A stretch of DNA of 64,000 nt from Pseudomonas sp. B6002. GTDB lineage: Bacteria > Pseudomonadota > Gammaproteobacteria > Pseudomonadales > Pseudomonadaceae. The translations under genes and the position numbers were made by a program. Below are positions 47,848 through 57,490 of the stretch, one piece after another. A model generated the notes under the pieces. That model saw only the letters and a list, made by a program, of their open reading frames with translations. It had not been told where the DNA came from and did not search any database. Within the stretch, counting starts at the first letter, position 1; each line of letters starts with the position of its first letter. Location: NCBI RefSeq assembly GCF_013385985.1, contig NZ_JACAOY010000001.1, positions 43,202 to 107,201 on the forward strand, read 5' to 3'.

Positions 47848-48336
47848 ATGTCCAAACCCTTGCTGACCCCCCAGGGCGATTTCCCCGCCGTTGGCCTTGG
47901 CCGGCGTCTGGCAGCCATGTTCTATGACTTCCTGCTGTGCACCGCCCTGCTGATCGTCACCGCATTCCTCTACAAGCTGGTGTGGATGGCGTTTATCGGC
48001 GAGGCCAGGATGCGCACGCTCACCGAGTCCGGCGCACTGGACGGCGACCCGTTGCTGTCGACGATCCTGTTTTTCGTGCTGTTTGGTTTCTTCGCCAAAT
48101 TCTGGACCCATTCGGGGCAGACCCTGGGCATGCAGGTGTGGGGTGTGCGTGTACAGAACGCCGATGGCTCACGCATCAGCCTGTGGCAGGCGCTGCTGCG
48201 CTTTGTGGTGTCGATTGCGTCGTGGCTATGCGTGGGGCTGGGGTTTATCTGGTCGCTGTTTGATAAGCGCAAACGCAGCTGGCATGACATCTACTCGGAC
48301 ACGCAGCTGGTACATATCCCCAAGCAAAAGAAGTAA
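47848..48336 (+). CDS. RDD family membrane protein
   Basis: A 162-residue protein with three membrane segments. The RDD motif region is GLGRRLAAMFYDFLLCTALL at the N-terminus, with WTHSGQTLGMQVWGVRV and DKRKRSWHDIYSDTQLV later. The family is of unclear function; some are implicated in ion transport or stress. It is transcribed alone between the cold-shock terminator and a REPIN. Confidence 0.87.
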   Translation: MSKPLLTPQGDFPAVGLGRRLAAMFYDFLLCTALLIVTAFLYKLVWMAFIGEARMRTLTESGALDGDPLLSTILFFVLFGFFAKFWTHSGQTLGMQVWGVRVQNADGSRISLWQALLRFVVSIASWLCVGLGFIWSLFDKRKRSWHDIYSDTQLVHIPKQKK

Positions 48337-48360
48337 TTCCAGGCTAACGAAGATGCAAAT

Positions 48361-48447
48361 GTGGGAGCTGGCTTGCCTGCGATAACGTCAGTCCAGTCAC
48401 TGCAATATTGACTGATAGACCGCTATCGCAGGCAAGCCAGCTCCCAC
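48361..48447. repeat. REPIN, family 1
   Basis: Inverted GTGGGAGCTGGCTTGCCTGC copies around a 41-bp centre, between the convergent RDD and nadA genes. Confidence 0.9.
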
Positions 48448-48456
48448 ACAACGAAG

Positions 48457-49515
48457 TCAGGCGTTACCGGCCAGCTTCAGTCGCGCAGCCTGGGTGAAGT
48501 CGAGCATGCGCTTGAGCGGGCGCACTGCATGCGGGATCACCGATGGCTCCACGAAAATCTCGTTGCTGCCCTCACGCAGGCACTGCAACGTGCGCTCCAG
48601 GGTGTTCATCGCCATCCACGGACAGTGTGCGCAACTGCGGCACGCGGCGCCGTTGCCGGCGGTAGGCGCTTCGACGAAGACCGTGTCCGGGCACAGCTGC
48701 TGCATCTTGTAGAAAATGCCGCGGTCGGTGGCCACGATGAAGGTTTTGTTCGGCAAGCGCTGTGCCGCAGCAATCAGCTGGCTGGTGGAGCCCACCGCAT
48801 CGGCCAGTTCGATCACCGAGGTCGGCGACTCCGGGTGCACCAGGATCGCGGCGTCCGGGTAAAGCGCCTTCATGTCTTCCAACTGCTTGGACTTGAACTC
48901 CTCGTGCACGATGCACGCACCGTCCCACAGCAGCATATCGGCACCCGTCTGGCGCTGGATATAGGTGCCCAGGTGCTTGTCCGGGCCCCAGATGATGGTT
49001 TCGCCGTTGTCCATCAGGCTTTCGACGATTTCCAGCGCGCAGCTGGAGGTCACCACCCAATCGGCGCGGGCTTTGACCGCCGCCGAGGTGTTGGCGTACA
49101 CCACCACGGTGCGCTCGGGGTGCTGGTCGCAAAACGCCGAAAACTCGTCCACCCGGCAGCCAAGGTCCAGGGAGCACGTGGCTTCCAGGGTGGGCATGAG
49201 GATGCGTTTTTCGGGGGTGAGGATCTTTGCGGTCTCGCCCATGAAACGCACACCGGCGACCAGCACGGTCTTGGCCGGGTGGGCAGCGCCAAAGCGTGCC
49301 ATTTCCAGGGAATCGGAGACACAACCACCGGTTTCTTCGGCCAAGGCCTGAATCACCGGGTCGCAATAGAAGTGGGCGACCAGCACCGCGTCTTGAGCCT
49401 TGAGCTCGGCAGCGATGGCAGCGCGCAGGCTCGCCTCTTCTTCGATGCTCAGGGCCTTGGGCTGCTTGGCATCGAGGTGGGCTTGAACCAGAAGGCGTTC
49501 GGAAATGTGCGTCAT
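48457..49515 (-). CDS. nadA: Quinolinate synthase NadA
   Basis: A 352-residue 4Fe-4S enzyme that condenses iminoaspartate and dihydroxyacetone phosphate to quinolinate in NAD synthesis. The cluster and active-site segments are [30 protein letters not shown] and [21 protein letters not shown] at 49515 ([10 protein letters not shown]) matches the family; the open frame extends 34 codons upstream without support. It is convergent with the RDD gene. Confidence 0.95.
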   Translation of the reverse strand: MTHISERLLVQAHLDAKQPKALSIEEEASLRAAIAAELKAQDAVLVAHFYCDPVIQALAEETGGCVSDSLEMARFGAAHPAKTVLVAGVRFMGETAKILTPEKRILMPTLEATCSLDLGCRVDEFSAFCDQHPERTVVVYANTSAAVKARADWVVTSSCALEIVESLMDNGETIIWGPDKHLGTYIQRQTGADMLLWDGACIVHEEFKSKQLEDMKALYPDAAILVHPESPTSVIELADAVGSTSQLIAAAQRLPNKTFIVATDRGIFYKMQQLCPDTVFVEAPTAGNGAACRSCAHCPWMAMNTLERTLQCLREGSNEIFVEPSVIPHAVRPLKRMLDFTQAARLKLAGNA

Positions 49516-50604
49516 GTTCGCAAGACCTGCAGGCGCAGTTGCGCGAAAGTCGAGTGTACCACCGGCTCTGGAGCCCTTCGGGCGCCGCCGGACGAAGTGA
49601 GTGTGTTCATCAAGCACGGGTGAAGCTGCGCAAGGCTACAGAATATCGAGTGGATTCAAAAGCCTAAAAGGTGCGTACCAAGCACCCAGAGCGGAAAACC
49701 GCAGAGCATGAACCCGTTGATTGACCGCAAGCCCTGGGCCAGTCGAGGCACGCCTATTCGGCTCTTACCGTGTCGTCCCTTTTCCGTTACACAACACAAA
49801 CCACTCAGCGTTCTCAAAAAATCCGTAGCTCAGACCATGTGCCTGAGTAACAAAGCCATCAGCACCTACAAAGCCGGATTGTCATTCACGTTAAACAGCG
49901 ACACCACCATTGAACTGTATGAGATAGCCAAGCGCTATGGGCTGTCTTGAAACATATCCAGCCTGACACTTGAGTGTTATTGAACACTTAACATTTTATC
50001 CACTTCAACATTTGCAACGCCCTTATAAAGCCTATATTTGCACGCTCGCACACGTCTTAAAACAAGCCAACGGCGGTTGGATTGCAATAGAGGCCTTCAA
50101 ATGAACACCGCCAACACACTGTTGTGTTTGGCATTAAATATTCATCACGCGTCTCGTGGGGCACCTGAAAATGGCCAAATCACGGCGACCATCGTCACCA
50201 TGAGTCTCGCCGGGTGGCAAACGGAATACATCTGCAAGTAGGTGTACCGGGAGCGGCAGTTTTCCTGCACGAACGCCAATGCCCAACGCCAACCGAAGGA
50301 GGAGAAGCTCAACGCATGGTCATCCGGGAGAGCCACCGTGAGCGGTGAAACTATCTACCATCTGACCGTAAAGCCCTCCTAATGCACACAGAATTGAACG
50401 AATAGCCTCACAGGACAACGACAAAGAACGGTTATCGAAGAAAGCCAGCGGAAGGTGTCGCGCAAGCGGGAATGTAGCCAGGGAGCTATGTTCACTAGTA
50501 ACAAATCGTACAGAACAAGATGACGGAAACTACGGACGCTTGCTTTTCGAGGCGTTCGTCCAACCGGGCTTGAACGTCAATGCTTCCTATCCGGACCTGA
50601 CACC
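49516..50604. other. 1.1-kb low-coding region upstream of the hybrid kinase
   Basis: No intact gene is recognised. It has mixed, lower-GC composition and several short frames. It contains the BvgA-like C-terminal remnant. Its last 237 bp (50372-50608) are one open frame without an ATG, whose TGA overlaps the TTG start of the kinase as TTGA. The stretch looks like decayed or rearranged accessory DNA. Confidence 0.6.
49708..49950 (+). pseudogene. Remnant of a BvgA/EvgA-like response regulator (DNA-binding C-terminus)
   Basis: The last 47 codons (from about 49807) read SVAQTMCLSNKAISTYKAG, a middle portion, then IELYEIAKRYGLS. This aligns by eye with the LuxR-type helix-turn-helix of BvgA/EvgA regulators (LSNKTVSTYK and VELIDLAKR). 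The receiver domain and most of the upstream part of the HTH domain are absent; the 33 codons before it show no similarity. It lies upstream of a BvgS-type kinase, where its partner regulator would be expected. Confidence 0.55.
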
Positions 50605-53600
50605 TTGAAGAACTCTCAACGTTTGTTCGCCTGGTTATCGGGCACCTTGTTCCTGCTGATTGCGACCGGCGCCTTGGCACAAACCCGGGAGCCGGTAGGA
50701 TTGCTGGTCAACGCGCCCACCGCCATCCCTCACATCGAATTCGATACCCAGACCCGCGCATGGCTGGCCACCCAACCCGAAGTCAATGTTGCGATCTGGA
50801 ACGGCGCGCTACCGCCGTTGCACATGGGCTTCGACCAGAGCCAGTTCGAAGGCGTGACGGCGGACTACCTGGGGGCCATTCGAGCAGCCACCGGGCTGAG
50901 CTTGAAGATCTGGCGCTACCCCACCCCCAGGGAGGCACGAGCGGCGCTGGCCCGAGGCGAAGTAGACCTGCTGGCCCTGCATGACATCACCCAAGGCCAG
51001 GAGGGTGCGCTGACACAATCGCGCCCCTACCTGCTCAATCGCAAAGTCATCGCCCGGCGCATCGGCGAAACCTTGCCGCCGACCGCCGACCTGGACGGCC
51101 AGCGCCTGGCCTACGTCGGCGACGACAGCGTCGGCGCGACCCTGCAAGCCCAGTACCCCAAAGCCCGATTGATCCAGTACTCCAACCACCTGATCGGCCT
51201 CACCTCGCTGGTGTACAACCAGGCGGACGCCATGTGGATGGATGCGATTACAGCGGAGTTCATGATCCGCCTGCTCTACAACAACGATGTGTATATCTCG
51301 GGCGACGCCCTTCCCCGCGTCTCGGCCGATATCAATTTCGCGGTCAGCGATCGCCAACCGCAATTGTTGAAGGCGATCAACACCACCCTCGACGCCATCC
51401 CGCCCCTGGACATGATGCGCATCACCACACGCTGGGGCTTGAGCAACACCTTTGTCGTGGATCAACCGCCACTGGATTTGGACGCCGCCGAGACGGCCTG
51501 GCTGGCCAGCCATAAGTCCATCCGGATTCTCGTGGCCGGTGCCTATGCGCCCCTGACGTTTTTTGATGACCATGACGAGTTCCAGGGCCTCAGCGCGGAC
51601 TTGCTGAAAATCGTCAGCCAGCGTACCGGCCTGAAGCTGGAGATCGTGCGCAGCAACAGCATTCCCACCATGCTCAAACAGCTGCAGGACAATCAGGCCG
51701 ACCTGATCGCGGCCCTCAGCATTGGCGAGGCGCGACTCAAGCCCGAACAATTCACCCGGCCCTACCTCATCAACCCGTTCGTGCTGGTGACCCGACGCTC
51801 GGGCACCACGCTGGACAACCTCGACGCACTCAACGGCAAACGCCTGAGCATTCCCACCGGCAACCCGCTGGCCAACTGGTTGACACAACATTACCCACAG
51901 ATCATCCAGGTACCGGTTCCCAATGCCGTGCGCGGCATCGAAATGCTCTCCAAGGGCGAGGTCGACGCGGCGGTGCATATCCAGATCGGCGCCGATTACT
52001 TCATCAAGCAACATTTCCAGGATGCCTTGCAGATCAGCGCCGTGATCGGTGAATACCCCGCCCGCATCGCTATGGCGGTTGGCAGCGACGACCCGCAGCT
52101 CAAAAGCATCATCAACAAGGTGCTGCTGGGCATTCCTCCCGAAGAGCTCAAGACCCTGAGTGACCGTTGGCGCAACCACGCCGCTCCGGCCGTTTCCAGC
52201 TCGTGGAACGCCTACAAAGATGACCTCTACCCCATCATCGGCGCCGCCGTGGCTTTTGTGCTGGCGTTTCTGGTGTGGAACTACTACCTGCAAATCCAGA
52301 TCCGCAAACGGCGCAGTGCCGAACGCGCCCTCAGCGACCAATTGGCGTTCAGCAAAACCTTGATCGACGGTTCCCCCATCGCGCTGTATGTGCGGGACAA
52401 GGCGGGGCGCCTGGCCCAGTGCAACCTGGCTTACCTGGAGTTTCTGCACACGACCCAGGATGAAGTCATCGGCAAGACCCTGAGTGAAACCGGGGTCATC
52501 TCGCCAGCGCTCAGCGCCCAGTACCAGCAGATCTATGCGCAGAGCGAGCAGAGCCAGGAACCGACCTTCGCCGACCTGGACATCGAGATCGACGGCCAGC
52601 AGCGCCAGATCTACCACTGGACGCTGCCCTTCCAGAACGCCGCCGGTGAGTTCTCCGGGGTGATCGGTGGTTGGCTGGACATCAGCGAGCGCGAGCAATT
52701 GATGGAGCAATTGCTCTTGGCCAAGGAAGCCGCCGATGATGCCAACGAATCCAAGTCGACCTTTTTGGCGAGCATGAGCCATGAAATTCGCACGCCCATC
52801 AGTGCGCTCATCGGGCTGATCGAGATGCTGCGGGTGCGCGGTGGCACCCCGGAACAGTTGGACGAAAACCTGCGGGTGGCGCACCTCTCCGCGCAGTCGT
52901 TGCTGTCATTGATCGGCGATATCCTGGACCTGTCGAAAATCGAAGCCGGCGCGATGCACCCGTTGCATCGTCCCACCCACTTGATCGAACTGCTGGAGTC
53001 GGTGCACACCCTGTTCGAGGTCAACGCACAGAACAAACACCTGAGCTTCGACCTGCGGGTCGACACCCATGACCCGCTGGTGATCATCGATTCGTTGATG
53101 CTCAACCAGATCATCGCCAACCTGATCAGCAACGCGATCAAGTTCACCGAGCAAGGCGCGGTGACGCTGTCGCTCAAACAGTTGCCGGATGACGCCACCA
53201 CAGGGTTTTGCCGCTATCTGATCGAGGTCCGTGACTCGGGCGTGGGCTTGAGCGAGGCCGCGAAAAAAGCCATCTTCGAGCCGTTCGTGCAGGTGGCGTC
53301 CGGCAGCAGCGCCGCACGCGGCACCGGCTTGGGCCTGAGCATTTGCACGCGCCTGGCGGCGTTGCTGAACGCACGCCTTAGCGTCACCAGTACCCTTGGA
53401 CAAGGCTCCTGCTTCCAGCTGGAGTTCGCTGCCGAGCGCACCCAGCTCGCGCCCGCTTCCCAGCCGGCGCAAGCCGCCGGCCCAACGAACCACCGCCTGA
53501 ATATCCTGGTGGTCGAGGACCACGCCCCCAATCGCTTGCTGCTGTGCCAGCAACTCGAGTTCCTAGGGCACCGCGTGGTGCCTTGTGACGATGGCGAAAC

Positions 53601-54225
53601 CGCCCTGGCCGAATGGAAGCAAGCTGACCCGCCCTTCGACCTGACCATCACCGACTGCAATATGCCGCTGATGGATGGCTATGAGTTGACCCGCCAGATG
53701 CGCAACCTGGAGCAGGACCGGGCCATGAGCCCGCACCCCATTTTTGGCCTGACGGCCCACGCCCAGTCGCAAGTCATCCAGGACTGTCTCGACGCGGGCA
53801 TGACCCAGTGCCTGTTCAAACCGACGGGCATCGAGGCGCTGGCCCAACACATCGGCGCCGTGTCTGCCGAGGCTGGCCGGCGCGCCGGTGCGGCCAGCGC
53901 AAGCGGCGGGGAATTGCAGAAGCTCAAACTCCTCGCGCCCGACGCCTATAAGCCTCTGGTCGAGCAATTCATCAGTGCCAGCTACGAAGACCGTGCCAGC
54001 TTCAAGGCTCTGCTGAGTACCAACGACACCCGGAAAATCGGCGCGCTGACCCACAAAGTCAAAGGCGGCGCCTTCATGGCCGGCGCCCAGCAATTGGTCG
54101 AGGCCTGCACGCAACTGGAAGACCTGCTCGAACAAGACCCGCCCGGGGCTTACCAGCCGCAAGTGGAACGGGTCATGAGCGTCATGCAAACCCTGGAACA
54201 ACAGCTGTTGGCCGAGATTGCGTAA
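50605..54225 (+). CDS. BvgS/EvgS-type unorthodox hybrid sensor kinase
   Basis: A 1206-residue protein: signal sequence (1-25), two periplasmic solute-binding (SBP_bac_3, Venus flytrap) domains at about 55-290 and 305-540, one membrane segment near 550-570, and a PAS domain at about 590-700. HisKA has the phospho-His at 726 (ASMSHEIRTP), followed by an ATPase domain (NLISNAIKF, GTGLGLSICTRL). The receiver has Asp 1017 (TITDCNMPLMDG) and the Hpt domain His 1150 (ALTHKVKGG). All phosphorelay residues are intact. The start is TTG with a weak ribosome-binding site. No intact cognate regulator is adjacent; a decayed one lies upstream. The ligand is unknown. Confidence 0.88.
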   Translation: MKNSQRLFAWLSGTLFLLIATGALAQTREPVGLLVNAPTAIPHIEFDTQTRAWLATQPEVNVAIWNGALPPLHMGFDQSQFEGVTADYLGAIRAATGLSLKIWRYPTPREARAALARGEVDLLALHDITQGQEGALTQSRPYLLNRKVIARRIGETLPPTADLDGQRLAYVGDDSVGATLQAQYPKARLIQYSNHLIGLTSLVYNQADAMWMDAITAEFMIRLLYNNDVYISGDALPRVSADINFAVSDRQPQLLKAINTTLDAIPPLDMMRITTRWGLSNTFVVDQPPLDLDAAETAWLASHKSIRILVAGAYAPLTFFDDHDEFQGLSADLLKIVSQRTGLKLEIVRSNSIPTMLKQLQDNQADLIAALSIGEARLKPEQFTRPYLINPFVLVTRRSGTTLDNLDALNGKRLSIPTGNPLANWLTQHYPQIIQVPVPNAVRGIEMLSKGEVDAAVHIQIGADYFIKQHFQDALQISAVIGEYPARIAMAVGSDDPQLKSIINKVLLGIPPEELKTLSDRWRNHAAPAVSSSWNAYKDDLYPIIGAAVAFVLAFLVWNYYLQIQIRKRRSAERALSDQLAFSKTLIDGSPIALYVRDKAGRLAQCNLAYLEFLHTTQDEVIGKTLSETGVISPALSAQYQQIYAQSEQSQEPTFADLDIEIDGQQRQIYHWTLPFQNAAGEFSGVIGGWLDISEREQLMEQLLLAKEAADDANESKSTFLASMSHEIRTPISALIGLIEMLRVRGGTPEQLDENLRVAHLSAQSLLSLIGDILDLSKIEAGAMHPLHRPTHLIELLESVHTLFEVNAQNKHLSFDLRVDTHDPLVIIDSLMLNQIIANLISNAIKFTEQGAVTLSLKQLPDDATTGFCRYLIEVRDSGVGLSEAAKKAIFEPFVQVASGSSAARGTGLGLSICTRLAALLNARLSVTSTLGQGSCFQLEFAAERTQLAPASQPAQAAGPTNHRLNILVVEDHAPNRLLLCQQLEFLGHRVVPCDDGETALAEWKQADPPFDLTITDCNMPLMDGYELTRQMRNLEQDRAMSPHPIFGLTAHAQSQVIQDCLDAGMTQCLFKPTGIEALAQHIGAVSAEAGRRAGAASASGGELQKLKLLAPDAYKPLVEQFISASYEDRASFKALLSTNDTRKIGALTHKVKGGAFMAGAQQLVEACTQLEDLLEQDPPGAYQPQVERVMSVMQTLEQQLLAEIA

Positions 54226-54415
54226 CGCAAGGGCACTGAGGGGCGACGCGACGAGCAACGGCAAGCCCTTCGACCAATATTTACCTTGCACGTTGGAGCG
54301 GTAGCGGCACACTTCCTGGCTGGCCTGATCCAGTAAACGCCAGCCCTGGCGTTCACCGCAGGCTTTGGTGCTCGGGCCACAAATCGCCTTGAAACTCGCA
54401 TAACGGCGCGCAACG
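54226..54415 (-). pseudogene. Protein-like fragment between kinase and unknown gene
   Basis: On the minus strand the frame DVARRYASFKAICGPSTKAC, then GWRLLDQASQEVCRYRSNVQ and GKYWSKGLP, is open across the whole gap with genome-like GC at third positions. It lacks a start codon after an in-frame stop at its 5' side and runs on into antisense of the kinase. It looks like a cysteine-containing coding remnant. It could instead be a chance open frame. Confidence 0.3.
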
Positions 54416-55993
54416 TCAATGCATCAGTACAGCCGGATAGTCCTGCAGCAACACCGAACCCTGCATGGCCGCCAGGGCGTCCTTCAAGGTGGATTGCTCC
54501 AACGCCTCTTTGGACTTTTTAACTTCCTTGGCCGCGTGCTCTAGCAGCGCCAGGTAGTCGCGTTTGGACGAGCCGTCTTTCGGCTCCACCGTGTCTGACA
54601 CCAACTGGGCCATCTCGTACTTCTGCGTCCGGGTGTTCTGCTCCGCCGACTGCGACACAGAAGCGTTCGCCAGTTGGCCATCCTTATACGAGAAGCTCGC
54701 GGTGCTGCTGGCCTTGTCCTGCACGTGCACATACAGGTAGTTCTGCGATTTGCGGGTATCATCCAACACCGGTGGCTCGCCACCGCCGAGGCTTTTGTGG
54801 AAGTTTGCCGACAGCACCGACTGCTGGTTCTGGGTCACGCTGCGGTCCGCGTTGCTGCGGCCATTGACCTGGGTCTTCTGCGACACGGTGTAGGAGAAGC
54901 TGTCGACTTCCTTAGGACGCATCGGGTTGGACGCACCGACGGCCTGCTTGATCGACGCCTTGAAGTCCGCCAGCCCTGTCAGCAAACCTTTGTCGGTCGG
55001 GTTGTTGCTCAAGGCATTTGGTGCGCCGGCGCTTTGGGGAGCGTTGCTGTTCATGGCACTGAACGCATCCTTGAACATCGCCATCAAGTCAGCGTTGGCA
55101 CTACCGCGCTCCTGCACCCGGTCGAACTGGGCGAGGTAGGTTTTCAGCGCCTTGGCTTGCTGTTTGGCGTCCCCCTGTATTGCGCTGTTTTTCAGGTCGA
55201 CGGCCAGGTCGATGTCGCCGGCCGGGCCATTCATGCGCGTGGTGCGGCTTTGGCTGTCGGCGTGGAACGCCAGGCTCACGTCCTCGTCCGCCTGGTTTTT
55301 GAGCTTGGCGTTGAGGTCCACCGACTTCAGCACGTGGGTGTCGAACTGGGTCAGTGTGCTCAGGTCGAGTTTCGGCGGTACGGCGGTCAAGCCATCGACC
55401 GACGCCTGGAACGCCGCCCCCAATTGGCCGACGGCTTTGAGTTCATCCGCGGTCAAATCGCCGCCCTCAACCGTGGCCTGCACGCCCAAGCCGTGTTTCT
55501 GACTGAACAGGCTGAACGTCACCGTCTTGCCGCTGGCGGTCTTGATGCTGAGGCTGACCTGGTTGTCGGCCTTGCTGTGCAGCACCGCCTGGTCGGCCTT
55601 GATCCCGCCCGCATCACCGGCACGCTCTGCCGTGGTGTTGAGCACCGATTGTGAAATCCCCGCCCCACCGCCCGCGGTGAACTGATCCACCAACGCGGCA
55701 CCGAGGCCGCTGTAACGGCTGGCCGTGGAGATTGAACCGAAGCGTTGGCTGATCAACTGGGTGACGGCGTCCTGATTATCGTTTTCCCAGGCCCACACGG
55801 TTTCGCGGCCGGGGAGCTGCCCGTTTTTGGAATAGAGATCGATAACGTCGGCCACGGGATTTCCGAGGCTGACCACAGAGGACGGCCTGGCCGGCGAGAC
55901 GTCGAGGGGGTTGGCCAGTGCTGCCGGCGGTGAGGTCGCGGCGGCGCGAAGAATGAGGGGATTGGTCGCGATGATCGGCGTTAGCGTAGTCAT
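54416..55993 (-). CDS. Large Ser/Ala/Gln-rich protein of unknown function
   Basis: A 525-residue product with no signal peptide or membrane segment. It is rich in Ala, Ser, Gln, Asp and Lys, with helical stretches and no catalytic motif. An N-terminal polar segment (TPIIATNPLILRAAATSPP) is followed by WAWENDNQDAVTQLISQRFGS. The composition, low in Cys and rich in Ser/Gln, is that of flagellin-like, secreted or phage-structural proteins, but no family is recognised. It lies next to the hybrid kinase on the opposite strand. Confidence 0.7.
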   Translation of the reverse strand: MTTLTPIIATNPLILRAAATSPPAALANPLDVSPARPSSVVSLGNPVADVIDLYSKNGQLPGRETVWAWENDNQDAVTQLISQRFGSISTASRYSGLGAALVDQFTAGGGAGISQSVLNTTAERAGDAGGIKADQAVLHSKADNQVSLSIKTASGKTVTFSLFSQKHGLGVQATVEGGDLTADELKAVGQLGAAFQASVDGLTAVPPKLDLSTLTQFDTHVLKSVDLNAKLKNQADEDVSLAFHADSQSRTTRMNGPAGDIDLAVDLKNSAIQGDAKQQAKALKTYLAQFDRVQERGSANADLMAMFKDAFSAMNSNAPQSAGAPNALSNNPTDKGLLTGLADFKASIKQAVGASNPMRPKEVDSFSYTVSQKTQVNGRSNADRSVTQNQQSVLSANFHKSLGGGEPPVLDDTRKSQNYLYVHVQDKASSTASFSYKDGQLANASVSQSAEQNTRTQKYEMAQLVSDTVEPKDGSSKRDYLALLEHAAKEVKKSKEALEQSTLKDALAAMQGSVLLQDYPAVLMH

Positions 55994-56075
55994 GACAGTC
56001 CGTGTCTTAAAAGCTGATTAGCCTTCAATCTAACCAAGACACGCCGCGATTGACAGCATTAAGGTCAAAATTTAT

Positions 56076-56110
56076 GGCAAAGGGCCACGCCAAAAAACCG
56101 GCCCTTTGCC
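56076..56110. terminator. Hairpin downstream of the FadL-type gene
   Basis: Perfect 11-bp stem GGCAAAGGGCC / GGCCCTTTGCC with a 13-base A-rich loop, just after the stop at 56123 on the minus strand; an AT-rich run (ATAAATTTT) follows in that direction. Confidence 0.7.
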
Positions 56111-56122
56111 GTTATCTTCAGG

Positions 56123-57409
56123 TCAGAAGCGGTAAGTCACCGAACCACCGAAACCATTGGCGCTGTTTTCGTACTTGGCGTCGTAGGTCAGGGCCAACTG
56201 AGGGTTGTTGTCGCGCACCTTGATCGGCTCTTCCTTCAGGTAGGAATAGGCCACGTCGAAGGTCAGGTTATCCACAGGGGTCCAGCCGGCACCGAGGCTG
56301 AACACGGTGCGGTCGCCCGTCGGAATCCGCACGGAACGGTCGGTGTTGTTGGTTGGGGTCTGGTCCACCGAGAAACCGGTACGCAGCACCAGTTGCTTGT
56401 TGAGCTGATACGACAGGCCGATCGCGTGGGACCAGGTGTCGTGCCAGTGCTGTTCTTCGGTGATGGAGTCCAGGCCGGCCAACGCCGTGGTGATGTCGGA
56501 CACGCCGGTGTTGTTGACGGTGATCTTCTTCAACTGGCTCCAGCGGGTGTAGGTGCTGCCCACGTAGAGGGTCAGGTCATCGGTCAATTGGTGGGTGACC
56601 GAGAAGTCCACGGAGGATGGCGTGGTGACGTCCAGCTTGGCGTCATACTTTTGCGGCCCGCCGTCGAGCAGATCGGAAAGCACGCCCGAGGCGTTGGTGT
56701 GACCGCTCAGGTGGTAGACCACTTGCGAGTGGTAAGTGACGCCGATGCGGGTGCTGTCCAGGGCCTGCACCAGGATACCGGCGTTGAAGCCCGTGGCGGT
56801 GTCATCGCCTTTGATCTTGGCGGTTTCGGTGCCCAGGCCAAAGGCCGGGACCTTGGAGTCCAGCTCGCCGCTGATTTTGTTGAAGGTGGGGCCGAAACCG
56901 ACCGAGACCTTGTCGTTGAACGCGTAGCTGACGGTCGGCTGCACGGTGATGACCTGAACCTTGCTCTTGTTGCCAAAGCCGTTGCCCTGGAAGCTGTGTT
57001 CATAGTCGGTCACCAGGCCAAACGGTGCGTAAACCCCCAGGCCAAAGGCCCAGTGCTCGTCGATCGGCGTGACCAGGTAGCCCATCGGCACGGCAATGCC
57101 GGGGACCATGTCGCCTTTGTTGGTGCCTGGGTTGTCGGCGCCGCCTTGGGAAGAGCTGGCGTCCTTGATGTTCGATTTGGCATCGAGGTAGGTCGCGCCG
57201 ATGCTCACTTCATTCTGTTTGATGCGGGACATGCCGGCCGGGTTGCCGAACACCGTGCTGGCGTCGTCGGCCGAGGAGGAGCGACCGGCGTAGCCCGTAC
57301 CCATTGAACTGATGCTTTGTTCATTGAGCGCGAAACCACCGGCGAGCAGCTGTGTGGAGGCAAGCGAAACGGCGAGCGCCAAAGCGCTTCTCAGAGTTTT
57401 TTTATTCAT
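56123..57409 (-). CDS. FadL/OmpP1/TodX outer-membrane channel
   Basis: A 428-residue outer-membrane protein. Signal peptide LRSALALAVSLASTQLLAGG is followed by the family N-terminus GGFALNEQSISSMGTGYAGRSS and the NPAGM motif (VFGNPAGMSRI). It ends with the barrel signature GGSVTYRF, with aromatic C-terminal Phe. It imports long-chain fatty acids or other hydrophobic compounds. A perfect FadR-type palindrome lies about 80 bp upstream. Which substrate it carries cannot be told. Confidence 0.9.
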   Translation of the reverse strand: MNKKTLRSALALAVSLASTQLLAGGFALNEQSISSMGTGYAGRSSSADDASTVFGNPAGMSRIKQNEVSIGATYLDAKSNIKDASSSQGGADNPGTNKGDMVPGIAVPMGYLVTPIDEHWAFGLGVYAPFGLVTDYEHSFQGNGFGNKSKVQVITVQPTVSYAFNDKVSVGFGPTFNKISGELDSKVPAFGLGTETAKIKGDDTATGFNAGILVQALDSTRIGVTYHSQVVYHLSGHTNASGVLSDLLDGGPQKYDAKLDVTTPSSVDFSVTHQLTDDLTLYVGSTYTRWSQLKKITVNNTGVSDITTALAGLDSITEEQHWHDTWSHAIGLSYQLNKQLVLRTGFSVDQTPTNNTDRSVRIPTGDRTVFSLGAGWTPVDNLTFDVAYSYLKEEPIKVRDNNPQLALTYDAKYENSANGFGGSVTYRF

Positions 57410-57490
57410 TATTAGGACTCGAATGATTGGGCAGCGGCGAGGAAACTACCAACGATCGAGCGAGGCGTTTATGAAGAGTTTTTCATGCTC

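Noticed and set aside
50101-50241. 46-codon frame beginning MNTANTLLC
   Set aside because: It has a passable purine-rich site but no recognisable protein and unusual composition; not enough to call a gene.
50809-52884. 691-codon antisense frame within the hybrid kinase
   Set aside because: The plus strand encodes a complete multi-domain kinase with all catalytic residues; the antisense frame is a high-GC artefact.
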